Assembly: GCF_000516985.1 (NCBI RefSeq)
Contig: NW_006917099.1
Coordinates: 884,685-948,684 of the forward strand
DNA: 64,000 nt
Direction of reading: 5' to 3'
Origin: Pestalotiopsis fici W106-1
Lineage: Eukaryota > Ascomycota > Sordariomycetes > Amphisphaeriales > Sporocadaceae
The notes below the pieces were generated by a model. The model had not been told where the DNA came from, made no database searches, and saw only the letters and a list, made by a program, of their open reading frames with translations. The position numbers were made by a program, and so were the translations under genes. How positions within the stretch are numbered: the first letter of the stretch is position 1; every line of letters starts with the position of its first letter. This document shows positions 48,140-58,759 of this stretch, piece after piece.

Positions 48140-50232
48140 TTAAAGTCTTATCGTACTGTCGTCCCCGCCAAACCACTTGGGCTTCTTGATGCCATCTCCA
48201 AGCTCCTGCAACCACTTTGGCGTGTCGATACTGTCTATCGTATTCTTGAAGCGGTGCCCAAAGCTCGCGAAAAAGTCGTCATCATCAGGTGGTGCTTCCG
48301 ATCTTGCTGATCTCGACGACGGGCCTGCCCGAGCGGTTGGATCGTCGTGGTACGTTGGCGACGTGGCGAATGGTGTTCGTGCCCGCTCAGATCGAGCCGC
48401 GGGCACTGACAAGACTGGTGCTCCTCGAGCACCTCTGCCAGCGAGAGCCTCTCTCCTGCTGATCGATGTTCCGTTCAGTTCGCGCTCAATCAGATCTCTT
48501 CCTTCGCGCCACCCTGATCCAAAGCCCCTCTCGTTCTCTTCATCGTCGCCAGCTATATCCATGTCGAGACCAAACATGCGCTTGGCTTTGCCGTAGAATC
48601 CAAACAAGGTAGCCAATACAGGTACCAACACAAAAACTGGAAAGAGGTAGTCGAACCACTTGCCGAGTGGCGTCAAGTTGATGAGCGATCCAAGGAATTT
48701 GTAAAACGTCGTCGCTTGGTAGATTTCCGGAGACAGAAATGTCATAAAGTTGTAAGAGAGCGGAACACTCAGTCTGGCCACCTGACCCGCATACCAAAAG
48801 GCAGATTCATAAGCCGTGTTGCGTCGCACCAAGGCCCGACCACGCCAAACCTTGACTTCGGTCACTGATACCAAGGCAGCAGCGCACATGTACAATATCC
48901 AGAACGCTGCAATGACTTGGCCGGCAAAGCCGACTTGGCCCTTGTCTCCCGTCCAATGATGGACGACGGTAAGGCGGATAACGGAAAGGTTGGGGAATGC
49001 AGCCTTGATCAATTCAGACCAAATAACGCAAGCTGAGGCCATTGCAAAGAGACCTCCCAGTGCAATCCGAGATACTGGTGCAACATGGAAGTGCAGTATG
49101 TAGCGAGTGTAGGGATTGAGCAGGGTGCTCTTCTCGAGAAGTGACGATCCTGGGGTTGCTGCGCCGAAATCGAGCTTCTTGGATGCCCCCGAGTCAAGAA
49201 TGGCTTGTGTTTTCGCAGCATCCTTCAAGAGCCGATTCCATTCATCGACATAGCGTGACCTAGCATGACGAGCTCGGTCGAGTTGCCGGGTCAGGTCGGC
49301 CAAGTACTTCTCTGTTATAACAGTGGGCAAGGTCCTATTCTCGGTCCCAATGCGTGGCATGACGCTACCTGGTCGTGACTCTGGGACGTTGCACATATCG
49401 GCAAGTTCTTCGATCCAGTCCTGAAAGTCCCTTGCACTTCCAGTTTTGCGCTTGCTGAGTTCCGCAACCTGAGCCTCGATTCCCTCAAGATTGGCAATTG
49501 AGTCTTCCATCTTCTCGTATACTTTCGGTGCATGAGTCTGAATGCGCCGGAGCCGGCCAGGTAGGCTAGCATCCCGGATCAGTTTCCTAGGTATCGAGAC
49601 TAGCCCGTGTCCCATGAGATAAATTGCCAACACCAAACCCCAGCAGTAAGCCAAAGCCATGACCAAACCCTTGAGCGATGTTGGTGACAGCCCGTATGAG
49701 ATGACAACGTATACAAGACCAAGTACACCTGAGCCGAGGACGAGTAAATGGTACTGCGCATTTGCACGTAGAGAATACATTAATCGGTCTTTCGGTTCGC
49801 GGTATCCAGCATCGGAGTACTCGGCAAGGATAGGAAGGATAAACCTGTAGCCTCATATTAGCAAAACAACATTCATACGACTAATGCAACCATGTGAAAG
49901 CCCAAACAGTACCATGTCAACACAAATGTGAGCCAATATGTGATCCTCCACGATACCAATAACAGTCGCGCAGGGAACCAGATGCCCCTCGCGGCCTCAT
50001 CGTCAGTCGCGGCGCTGGATGCTAGATCGATGGGTACGAGCAGGACGATAAAGGCCGGAAGCCACAAGGCGAAGAATATTGGGACGAGGATGTATGCGGG
50101 CGTCGTTCGTAGTGGGAGATAGTATCGCAAGATCATGAGGACGATGAAGGAGAACACCAGAAGTGCAACACCGGCAAAGACCTCAGAACCGGCGGCAGAG
50201 GCGGACGCCGTGGTCAGTGTTAGTGCCGCCAT
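48140..50232 (-). CDS. LMBR1 domain protein, LMBD2-like polytopic membrane protein
   Basis: Exons 50232-49913 and 49844-48140 give 674 aa. The donor GTACTG at 49912 was chosen because only it keeps phase (TG|G) and restores the family wording LTWFILPILAEYSDAGYREPKDRL. A CTAAT-type branch point precedes the acceptor. There are several N-terminal helices, then a cytosolic coiled-coil-like section (KVYEKMEDSIANLEGIEAQV, about 235-330). A second helix group spans about 350-530, and the C-terminal tail is disordered and Arg/Ser-rich, ending KPKWFGGDDSTIRL. This split-helix layout is typical of the LMBR1 family. Animal LMBD2 has been linked to receptor signalling; the fungal role is unknown. Alternatively it could be an uncharacterised LMBR1 paralogue. 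Confidence 0.88.
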
Positions 50233-51504
50233 CTTGAGACTGGTTGGCTATCCATCAACTGTAAAGCGCCTGCTACCTCGCCGTTTCCGTTGCCGAGTCT
50301 TGCGGTCCAAGGGCGACAATCAAGAGTTGCGCAGCTGTCTCCGCCAATAAACGTTCAGAGGGTTCGAAAGCTTGTGCGATCCAGGAGAGATACTTGAATG
50401 CGAAAAGAGATGAGATGACTGCTCCTGAAGTGAAATATTGTGCAGAGATGCGCGAAGGTCCGGATTTCGAAGATAAAAGATTGAAAGAGATGAAGAGTCG
50501 ACGATGCGACGAGGCGCCAACACGAAATTAGTAAATGATTGACTGACGTATGCCCTTGTTCATTTGGGGGGCTTCCAATTCCCGCGAGAGGCGCCGTAGG
50601 CCGTCCATCCCCTAGAGGTCCCCTAGGCCGCTCTCTACCATTCCCAATTGGCGGTCGTTCAGGGGCCCGCTCTGCCCATGTGGAACAAAGGAGCAATTGC
50701 ATTACAAGTCGCTCATGTCATGAGGATTGATTAACCATGCATTTCAGGAAGAAGGAAGCAAATTTATATATAGGCACTTCGGAGATGTCATGGTTTCGGA
50801 AACTAGGGTAAGTAATATCTTTCAACGGAAGTTGAGTATGTCGACTGCCCAAATAATTACTCACTGTCAACTTATCCAATGTTTGCTTTAGTAGGTCTAT
50901 ACCTAGGTAGGTATGCAATGTTGGACGGGGTGTGCCTGGGAGTTGACAACATTGCTACTTCAAGGTAATGTTTACCTATACATCTTGAAATGAGTGTTCA
51001 GAGCACATGCATACATGTTATGCTATATAAGCACTACTTCCGACTTCCGCACCAGACATAGATCCGCCATGTTCTCTTGGCTGACAGCTCTTCATCTAGG
51101 GACTCAACCCTTTCAGTCAGTATAGCCACAACCCGTCCTTGTCAGGATCCGGATTTCGAGTCCTTAATTGGGTTTGCTGCTCCAGTACAAAAGGCAGCGC
51201 ATAGTAGATGGACAACATCAAGATGCCCAACAACATCTACTTTTAATCTCCATCGAGCGCTGCATCGGTAGGATAGTACAGTTTGTCAACCGTATTATCT
51301 TCGTCCTCAAAGGAACCGGCCGTTTCCCAAGTCTATCCGTAAGAATTTTGGTGAATGATATTCGCATTTGGGTGTCGATACCACCGGGTAGTGTCTAACT
51401 TTTTGACGAAAAGCCAACTCCTGAACGCCATTTCAATGCTGATCCACCTCTGCTTGTGAAGCTCTCTCCTCCATGTAAAATAACTTAATAAATCCATTGC
51501 TTTT
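50233..51504. other. Intergenic region
   Basis: This covers the presumed promoter of the LMBD2-like gene and the 3' flank of NIP7. It contains the palindrome TACCTAGGTA at 50900-50909. No coding region is supported. Confidence 0.5.
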
Positions 51505-52143
51505 TTAACTGGCGAAAAGGGTATCCTCATCTCTCAAGAACTCTCCGCAGTCCGCCTGTCTAAAGCACACCACACCTGTAGGGTCCAGTCTCCGGGCCTC
51601 GGTCGTCGACCGCGCCGTGACGCCAAAGCCGAGCGGCGTGTCGTTCATGTCGTAGACCACAACACCCTGGTGCTCGGGGCAGTCGTCGGACCATCGGCCG
51701 ACGTGAGCCTTGACAATGTTGCCGCCGTACAAGAACGGCATGGTGCCGTTTGGCCGAATCCAGATCTTGTAGCGCGCGTGCTCGGCGAGGACGGGCAGAC
51801 TGGTGATGTGCAGGCGAAACTTGCCCGTCTTGCTGAATTTGCCTGGAACAGGAGACGATTAGTTAGAATACTTGTGTCGCATGGAAAGAAAATGCAAAAT
51901 ACACAATGAAGATTGATATCACGAACCTAGACATGTGCCAACAGACAAGAGCTTGTCTCTGCCTACCGATGTCGCCAAGTTTGCTATCGACAAGAGAACA
52001 TAGTACACACGATCCCGCTGCAGGCGAAAGACATAACGGTCGCCATCGTCGAGGGGCGCAATGAGGTTGTTGAGCGAGGCGCCCGTGTAGTTGGCCAATT
52101 TGGCGAACAGGGTCTTGGTCTCTTCCTCGGTGAGGGGGCGCAT
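51505..52143 (-). CDS. NIP7: 60S ribosome biogenesis protein NIP7
   Basis: NIP7 is a nucleolar protein needed for 27S pre-rRNA processing and 60S subunit assembly, acting with Nop8 and pre-60S factors in yeast. Exons 52143-51927 and 51842-51505 give 184 aa, close to the 180 aa of yeast. The start MRPLTEEETKTLFAKLANY is the conserved family N-terminus. The splice, phase 1, restores GTCLGKFSKTGKFRLHITSL. The C-terminal half is a PUA RNA-binding domain, including IKAHVGRW-like VKAHVGRWSDD, QGVVVYDMNDTPLGFGVTARST and the ending DCGEFLRDEDTLF. It is divergently paired with NOC3 across 335 bp. Confidence 0.96.
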
Positions 52144-52478
52144 CTTGGCTGCTGTGTGACTGGAACGGAAAAAGTCTCTTGTTGTTTCGGTCGGCTCTTC
52201 GGTACGTAAGTCGCAGAATTGAAGTCGTCCCGCTGGAGATGATGCTCCAAGTTTTGCCAAAATTTTGGCGGAGCTCCCTCTATCGATAAGCCAGGTTGGG
52301 TTGGCGGACTGGTCCCGCCTAGAAGCGATGTGGGGGTTCCACTGGCAGATCCCTGCAACCTTCATGAAATTTTAGTTCCAGTTCCAGTTTCAGTCGACCA
52401 GAAAAATCATAATCTGAGAGGCAACAAATAAACCGCTGGCAATTATTCTTGTCTACGCTCTCAACGTGCTTTTCTACA
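52144..52478. promoter_or_regulatory. NIP7-NOC3 bidirectional promoter with a 14-bp palindrome
   Basis: The 335 bp between two divergent 60S-biogenesis start codons must hold both promoters. At 52256-52269 it contains GCCAAAATTTTGGC, a perfect 14-bp palindrome whose AAAATTTT core resembles the yeast RRPE element of ribosome-biogenesis genes. A second AAATTTT lies near 52365. Function as RRPE is inferred. Confidence 0.5.
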
Positions 52479-54524
52479 ATGGCCTCGAGACCCATGAAGA
52501 AGAGGAGACTCACGCCTCCGTCCGAGGATGAGGCGTCTTCCCACAAGGCCAGTGCCAAGGTTCAGAAGCAGTTCTTCAAGAGCGCTTCCAACTGGGATCT
52601 CGAGCAGGATTATGAGACCAAGGCCAGAAAGGGCAAGAAGAAGGACAAGGAAAGCACTCGCCTGCCCGTGAAGCTGGCAGACGGACGCCTCCAGCACGTC
52701 AAGGCCGCCGAAGAGGATGACGCCGCTTCCATCGACGATGAGGACTGGCTCGAGGGCAAGGACTTGTCCGACGTTGAGGTCGATGAGGAGGAGCCCACAC
52801 AGAAAGAGGAGCCGCAAGTCCCAGTGCAGCAGCAGATCCTGGAAGCAAAAGAAGAACTCGCCAAAACAGCTTTAGCACTAAACGAAAACCCAGAGGAGAA
52901 TGGTGGTGCCTTTAAGACGCTTGCCAAGTACAACCAGTCCAAGATTGTGGCTATTGTGAAGCTGGCATTGGCTACACAACTTGCCGTTTATAAGGACGTT
53001 ATTCCGGGATACCGAATCAGGCAAGCAGAAGAAGACGCGCCGCAGGAAAAGCTGTCCAAGGACGTCAGGAGTTTACGATCTTACGAGCAAGCCCTTGTCT
53101 CTGGGTACCAGGGATACGTGAGGGAGCTGGCAAAGCATGCAAAGGCCGGCAGGAATCAAGAGCCGACCAAGGGCCAAAGCATCTCCAGCATCGCCATCAC
53201 ATGTGCTTGCACTCTCTTGACTTCGGTACCGCACTTCAACTTTCGCAGCGATCTGATCAAAATCCTCGTAGGGAAGCTCAGCACCCGCCGAGTGGATGGA
53301 GACTTTGAAAAGTGCCTCAGGGCCCTCGAGACCGTGTTTCAAGAGGATGAGGAAGGCCGTCCGGCAATGGAGGCTGTTTCGCTCCTGTCAAAGATGATGA
53401 AGGCACGAGAGTACCACGTTGACGAGAGCGTGGTCAACCTTTTTCTCCACTTGCGACTGTTGTCCGAGTTCTCTGGCAAGGCGTCCAAGGACCAGGTGGA
53501 GCGAGATCACGAAGATGGACCCGCCAAGAAGCCAAAGTACAAGAAGGAGTTCCGAACGAAAAAGCAAAAGAAAGCAATGCGCGAGGTCAAGGCGCTCGAA
53601 AAGGACATGGCAACAGCTGACGCGCTGGTGAGCCACGAGGAGCGGGATCGCATGCAATCGGATACCCTCAAACTTGTTTTTGCTTCCTACTTCCGGATCC
53701 TCAAGGCTCGCGTGCCGCATCTCATGGGCGCAGTCCTCGAGGGTTTGGCCAAGTACGCACATCTCATCAATCAAGACTTCTTCGGAGACTTGCTAGAGGC
53801 GCTCAAGGACCTGATCCGGCACAGCGACGCGGCGGCAGACGAGGACGAGGCAGAAGACGACGAGGCGCCCCCGCCCCCAAGCCGCGACACCACTCGCGAG
53901 GCTCTCCTGTGCACGGTGACTGCATTCGCCCTGCTCGCAGGCCAAGACGCGCACAATGCCCGGTCAGATCTCCACCTCGATCTGTCCTTCTTCACGACAC
54001 ATTTGTACCAGACGCTGCTCCCGCTGTCTGTGCACCCAGATCTCGAGCTCGGCGCCAAGTCGCTGCACCTGCCAGACCCTGATGCCCCGACCCAGACCGC
54101 CGCCGCCAAGTCGACCTCGCGCAACAAGGTCAACCTCCAGACCACGACGGTCCTCCTGGTCCGGTGCCTGACCTCGATCCTGCTGCCGCCCTGGAACATT
54201 CGCAGCGTCCCGCCGCTGCGCCTCGCCTCCTTTACCAAGCAGCTCATGATGTCGGCGCTGCACACGCCCGAAAAGTCCACCCAGGCCATCCTGGCGCTGC
54301 TCGCCGACGTGGGCGGCACGCACGGCAAGAAGATTGCCGGGCTGTGGAATACCGAGGAGCGCAAGGGCGACGGCACCTTTAACCCGCTGTCCCAGAGCGT
54401 CGAGGGCGCCAATCCCTTTGCCTCGACCATCTGGGAGGGCGAGATTTTGCGCCGCCACTATTGTCCCAAGGTGCGCGAGGGTGTGCGCATTGTCGAGAAG
54501 ACGTTTGGCAATAGCGGGCGGTAA
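52479..54524 (+). CDS. NOC3: Nucleolar complex protein 3 (NOC3)
   Basis: NOC3 pairs with Noc2 to carry pre-60S particles from nucleolus to nucleoplasm, and in yeast it also takes part in replication initiation. It is a 681-aa, intronless protein close to the 663 aa of yeast Noc3. A Lys-rich and acidic N-terminus (MKKRRLTPPSEDE; DDAASIDDEDWLEGKDLSDVEVDEEEP) is followed by the NOC3 helical region from about 140, including KYNQSKIVAIVKLALATQLAVYKD and PGYRIRQAEED. Then comes a Lys-rich linker (KKPKYKKEFRTKKQKKAMREV). The C-terminal CBF/NOC domain includes LVFASYFRILKARVPHLMGAVLEGLAKYAHLIN and ends with an RRHYCPKVREGVRIV segment. The ATG at 52479 is the first in the frame. Confidence 0.94.
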   Translation: MASRPMKKRRLTPPSEDEASSHKASAKVQKQFFKSASNWDLEQDYETKARKGKKKDKESTRLPVKLADGRLQHVKAAEEDDAASIDDEDWLEGKDLSDVEVDEEEPTQKEEPQVPVQQQILEAKEELAKTALALNENPEENGGAFKTLAKYNQSKIVAIVKLALATQLAVYKDVIPGYRIRQAEEDAPQEKLSKDVRSLRSYEQALVSGYQGYVRELAKHAKAGRNQEPTKGQSISSIAITCACTLLTSVPHFNFRSDLIKILVGKLSTRRVDGDFEKCLRALETVFQEDEEGRPAMEAVSLLSKMMKAREYHVDESVVNLFLHLRLLSEFSGKASKDQVERDHEDGPAKKPKYKKEFRTKKQKKAMREVKALEKDMATADALVSHEERDRMQSDTLKLVFASYFRILKARVPHLMGAVLEGLAKYAHLINQDFFGDLLEALKDLIRHSDAAADEDEAEDDEAPPPPSRDTTREALLCTVTAFALLAGQDAHNARSDLHLDLSFFTTHLYQTLLPLSVHPDLELGAKSLHLPDPDAPTQTAAAKSTSRNKVNLQTTTVLLVRCLTSILLPPWNIRSVPPLRLASFTKQLMMSALHTPEKSTQAILALLADVGGTHGKKIAGLWNTEERKGDGTFNPLSQSVEGANPFASTIWEGEILRRHYCPKVREGVRIVEKTFGNSGR

Positions 54525-55655
54525 ATAGATGGGGGGGGGATTTCTAATTCTTCAAATACCATGCAGTAGAGAAAAGAAAGTGATAGAATAAGAACCAGTA
54601 ATTCATAAGATGTTTTGGATCAGTTGTGGCCCCATTCGAGGATTCTGAATTTCATCAGAGACCTCAAGAACAGATGATACCCGATGACTGGAAGGACTTC
54701 TTCTGTGGTATAATGGCTTAGTCGGGTCTACAATCTCATCTCAATTTGTTAACTCACTGTTGAATCCTGTCATGATGATACGGCCCTTTCATGTGGCCTC
54801 GCGATTCGCAGCTAGAGATTAACACTGTCTTGGAGCAGTATTAGATATAGATAGATCACAAGCCATTTGCAAAGTCTGATTTTTGTAATATGGGTTGTCA
54901 CCTACGAAGAGCAAGTTGGGACATTATAGGCGTGCCTTGTGCTGAGCCTGTCACATTCATTTTATGCTACTCCCTTTATTTTTTTTGTCCGTAAAGATAT
55001 TATTTACGTACATGCGCTCAAGTATCGAGGACCACAAATACGAGCCACCCATCCATTCCTCATCACAAACACATATGTCCATGCACTTTGCATTCCCATC
55101 GAGTTCTGGTGTAATGTGAAGACTCGACAACCTTAGGACAAGCAGAAGTAGTGCTGTAACCGGAATGCTCACGTTGCTATGCATCCGGTCAAAGAACCTG
55201 TGAACAAATGTTCGTAATGTATCAGTCTGTGAGACTCGGACATGACGTTATCGTATCTCCGTAGGAGTGTTCGCTAGGATGCTGCAGCATGCGACCTCGG
55301 TTGAGATGTCCATTCAGTCGCTTGGTGCAATGTAGATGCCTAGAACACCTGTTGGTAGAGTTCCGATTACCTTTACCCCCCCTAAAGTCTTCTGATTGCC
55401 GTAACATGAGTAAGAAAATGGCAGTGCATGGGAAATGCCCCCAAAGCAGAAAACATCCGATGGGGGGAATCGTCAGCTCATAAGTCAAAACACATGGGTT
55501 CCGAAACAATGCCGCCATGGAACGAAAGAGACGAGAAAACAAATAGAACATGGCAGAATTGCGGTCGCAAACCGCTCCGTGAAAAACGACTGTACATGTT
55601 CCACCAAGTGGACATATGTTAGAAGATAGTTTGCCTTACAAACTATTGTCGGGGT
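54525..55655. other. Convergent intergenic region
   Basis: This lies between the 3' ends of NOC3 and the RGG-box gene. No coding region or RNA gene is supported. A run near 54716 resembles a tRNA A box but does not fold as a tRNA. Confidence 0.5.
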
Positions 55656-56679
55656 TTAGTTTGCCCATTGGGAACTGGCCATGCCGCCATTAGGTGCGAC
55701 ACGTCGAGTACCAACCGAAGATGCATTTCTTTGGTCGGCGTCGAGGACGTTTCCGTGGGAAGTCGGGGTTGTTCCATGATACATGGTCTGAGAACGACTC
55801 TGGATGTCCTGAGCCAGATGGGATGGCGACGGAGTTGGACTGCAGAAATTCTTAAATTAGTAAACGCCTATACACTGATTTTTACAGAGGGATAAAAGCT
55901 TGGAAAGAAATATGGGTCATGGCTCAAATAGTGCAGGCCAGCTCTGAAAACCATGGATTGTTGGGGGTTAGACTACAGGCATGATTTGAGAGAAGACCTC
56001 AGATACTTACTGAGCGACGTGAGTCGGAATCCAGTTCTTCATCCTCTGCGGTATATGTTAGTTCTGTCCCTCAGACATCAGGGAGGATACCTACACGGTC
56101 GAATTCTGCGGCCTGATCTTGACGGTCGCTTACCTCTCGTCGGCCGCTCACCTCTGGTCGGCCAGTTTGTGCCCATCTGGACTGCTCCATGCCTCCATGT
56201 TTGGAAACTCTCAACTTCTGGCCAAGATTCTGGGTGCTCGAAGTGACTTCTCCATCGGACATCTCGATATCATGGCTCGTGGATGTGTCGCCACAGTCCT
56301 GAACTGGGAGTTGGGATTGCATGGTGTGCGAGATGGGCTGGTTCTCTTGGCGGTTGATCTGCGAAGGAGGCTGATGCTCTTGACGATAAGAGCTGGAAGA
56401 TGAGGTGACGCTTGCTGCTGCAGCAGGTGAAAATCCTCCACGCCCAGGGAAAGATATGCCAACGCCCTGACGTGCTGTATACGACGAGGCAGAGAACATC
56501 GGGACAGTGTTTGAGTGCGAGCTGACTCGTGAAGGAACCATGGGACTTCCGCCTCGGCGACCGCGGGAACCACCACTGCCACCACGGCCATTGCCAGAGC
56601 TGCTGCGGTTCTTGGCGAACTCAGCTTGAAGCGCCTTAGCCATGCTGAGATCTTGGTTCTGGCTGAGTTGACGAGACAT
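55656..56679 (-). CDS. RGG-box disordered protein with GGMxxSxWA motifs
   Basis: Exon 1 (56679-56091) is well supported and encodes 196 residues beginning MSRQLSQNQDLSMAKALQAE. A Gly/Arg-rich RGG box (about 33-46, GNGRGGSGGSRGRRGG) follows, the rest being Ser/Gln-rich. Proposed exons 2 (56045-56011) and 3 (55808-55656) would give 258 aa in all. The support is GT-AG sites, matching phase, and the fact that the end then reads GGMASSQWAN, echoing GGMEQSRWAQ at about 170 in exon 1. Exon 3 could instead start at an earlier AG near 55845 in another frame. RGG boxes bind RNA and are arginine-methylation targets, so an RNA role is plausible. I do not recognise a named family. Confidence 0.65.
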
Positions 56680-58759
56680 CTTGGCTGTTGGTGATAATCC
56701 CGTGGTCTAGAGCCGATGAAAGATCAATCTATTCGATTCGATCGGTAGAAGAGAGACTGCATCACTGTAGTTCCTGGCAATGATTTGGTGTTGTTTGATG
56801 GATGGGAAATGTGGGTTGTGGTTATTCTTGCCTGCTGTTTAGGGTGTTGTGGAAAGCTGCAGGTACAGCAACCAGCAAACGGGGCCAGAATATGGGATTG
56901 AAGGATAGACCAAATTTCTGTGCCCTCAGACGGCTTGAATATCAAAGGATGCTCGCTGATACGATATGAAGGGGAATCACAGTTCGTGGATAAGACTGAT
57001 GGACAGAGTGTGAGGGAGCTCCAGGCGGGTGATGATGGCTCAAGGAGGATTTGTTTCTTTTTGTTTTCAGATGAAGGGAATCAAAGAAATGTGTGGCCAC
57101 TAAAGAAGGCTCTGGGGAAACAGAGGCAAGAACCCGCAGCTGCCTATTATCGTCAGTCTGGAAGGAAAGAACGACGAGACGACGGTCACTGTGACGATGA
57201 GCTCAACTGAATTTGATGCCGAGACTTATGGGTTGTCGTCGAGAGGAACAAGTTTAGCGATGCATGTGTCTGTATTTGTCGAGGCGGTAACGGCGAAACG
57301 TTTGTAATTACTGCAATATCGTGTATAATCCTCATAAAAACTTGGCAGATGCTGCCCAAGGCAAATGCTCATATGTTAGGCACGTCTTCTGTTCTGCAAG
57401 GAACAAAAGTCATGTGTGAGAGACATGATTGCCCTCTAAGGCACCAGAACACAACCAAAACCAAGGGGAGAGACCATGTCCCTGGTTTGAAATGATACCT
57501 TAGATCAGGAGCATACATGAAGCCGTCGAAAAAGACTCACAACTATAAGCTCAGATTTATCGATCCCAAGTTCTTTGGACTCGAAAGATAACAAGCCTGG
57601 CCAGTTTGTAACTTGCGGTGAAATGCAAATACCCGAAGACTAGCCCTGTGTTGATGTTATACTCCACAGTCCCCGTTGCGCTACGCACACATCCGTCGTC
57701 AAACACGTCTCAGCAGGAGAGAAACTGTGTAGAGAGACCGAACTCTTCCTATCTGTATTGGATCGCACCTGTCGTCCCGGAAAAGATCCAGATCAAGGAT
57801 TCATCCTTACGCTATGTCAGCGGCCATCACCTCTATCATGAAAAAGTGTTCCAATGCATCATAAGAGAAAACCTGACCGACGGGAGTAGCACAAGGCTTT
57901 CAACAATCGCAAGGAAATTTTCAAATGGCATCGCGCGCGCAGTTGCAATAGACACGGTCAGTCGTCTTAAAGGTCAAATCTCCTTTGGTAAACTACAGAG
58001 GGATGTTGGCAAAATCAGAGTAGGAGGATTCAACGGCCCGGTTCCGCTGACCTTCTAACCGGTGACAACGCATATCAACCTGCCAAGCTTGCCCAAATAC
58101 CACAAAAACGCAAAGCCGTGTGGGCGTAATCGAGATGATACGTGACGCAAGACCAAGAAGAATCCCCCGAGCCAATGCCATGGTGATCGTTGGTCTCGCA
58201 AAATTTTGGCCTACCGAAATGTCCCGCGGCAAGCAAGTAAAGGAATGAGATCAATATTCGAACAAAGGGCATCCTGGCCAAGATCTACATCTACATGGCT
58301 TTCTCCAGGAGAAACTGGAATTCATTCCATAGCTGTATTATACAGAATAACACACCCCGCTAGTTCTTCTCGTGCCTCAGAGTGCAAGATTGGAGACACC
58401 AACTCAAGACTGTACTGTGTCCCGCTTTTCTTGTTGTGATTCCCATGTCGGGTAGCACTTGAGATGATTATTGGCCTTGTGGCCGTCGTGGTGGCCCTTG
58501 AGAGCACCATGTCCTCGGCAACCCATCAAGTGCTTTTCCGCCACATTTTCCCGATGAAAATAATGGCAATGGAAATAAGGTTATAATGTTGGGAAATCGC
58601 CGCAGCACATGATATCCCAACAAATCATCCACGACAAGAGGCAAGCTTCCTTTGAGCCGCCCCGGGACTTTGCTGGTCGCCGAAGTGCATCATTCCCTGG
58701 CGACTTCCAGGGTCCCGTGCAGACAACTTCATCACGGGGAAGCGTACTTTTCCATGCAC
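56680..58759. other. Intergenic region
   Basis: This contains the upstream region of the RGG-box gene and the 3' flank of POP3. Several short frames (for example 57618-58058 plus and 57993-58232 minus) show no recognisable domain and are not called. Confidence 0.45.

Noticed and set aside
54709..54780. tRNA-like segment with TGGCTTAGTCGG resembling an A box
   Set aside because: The following sequence lacks a good T arm, and no 3' strand pairs with the presumed acceptor stem, so no cloverleaf forms.
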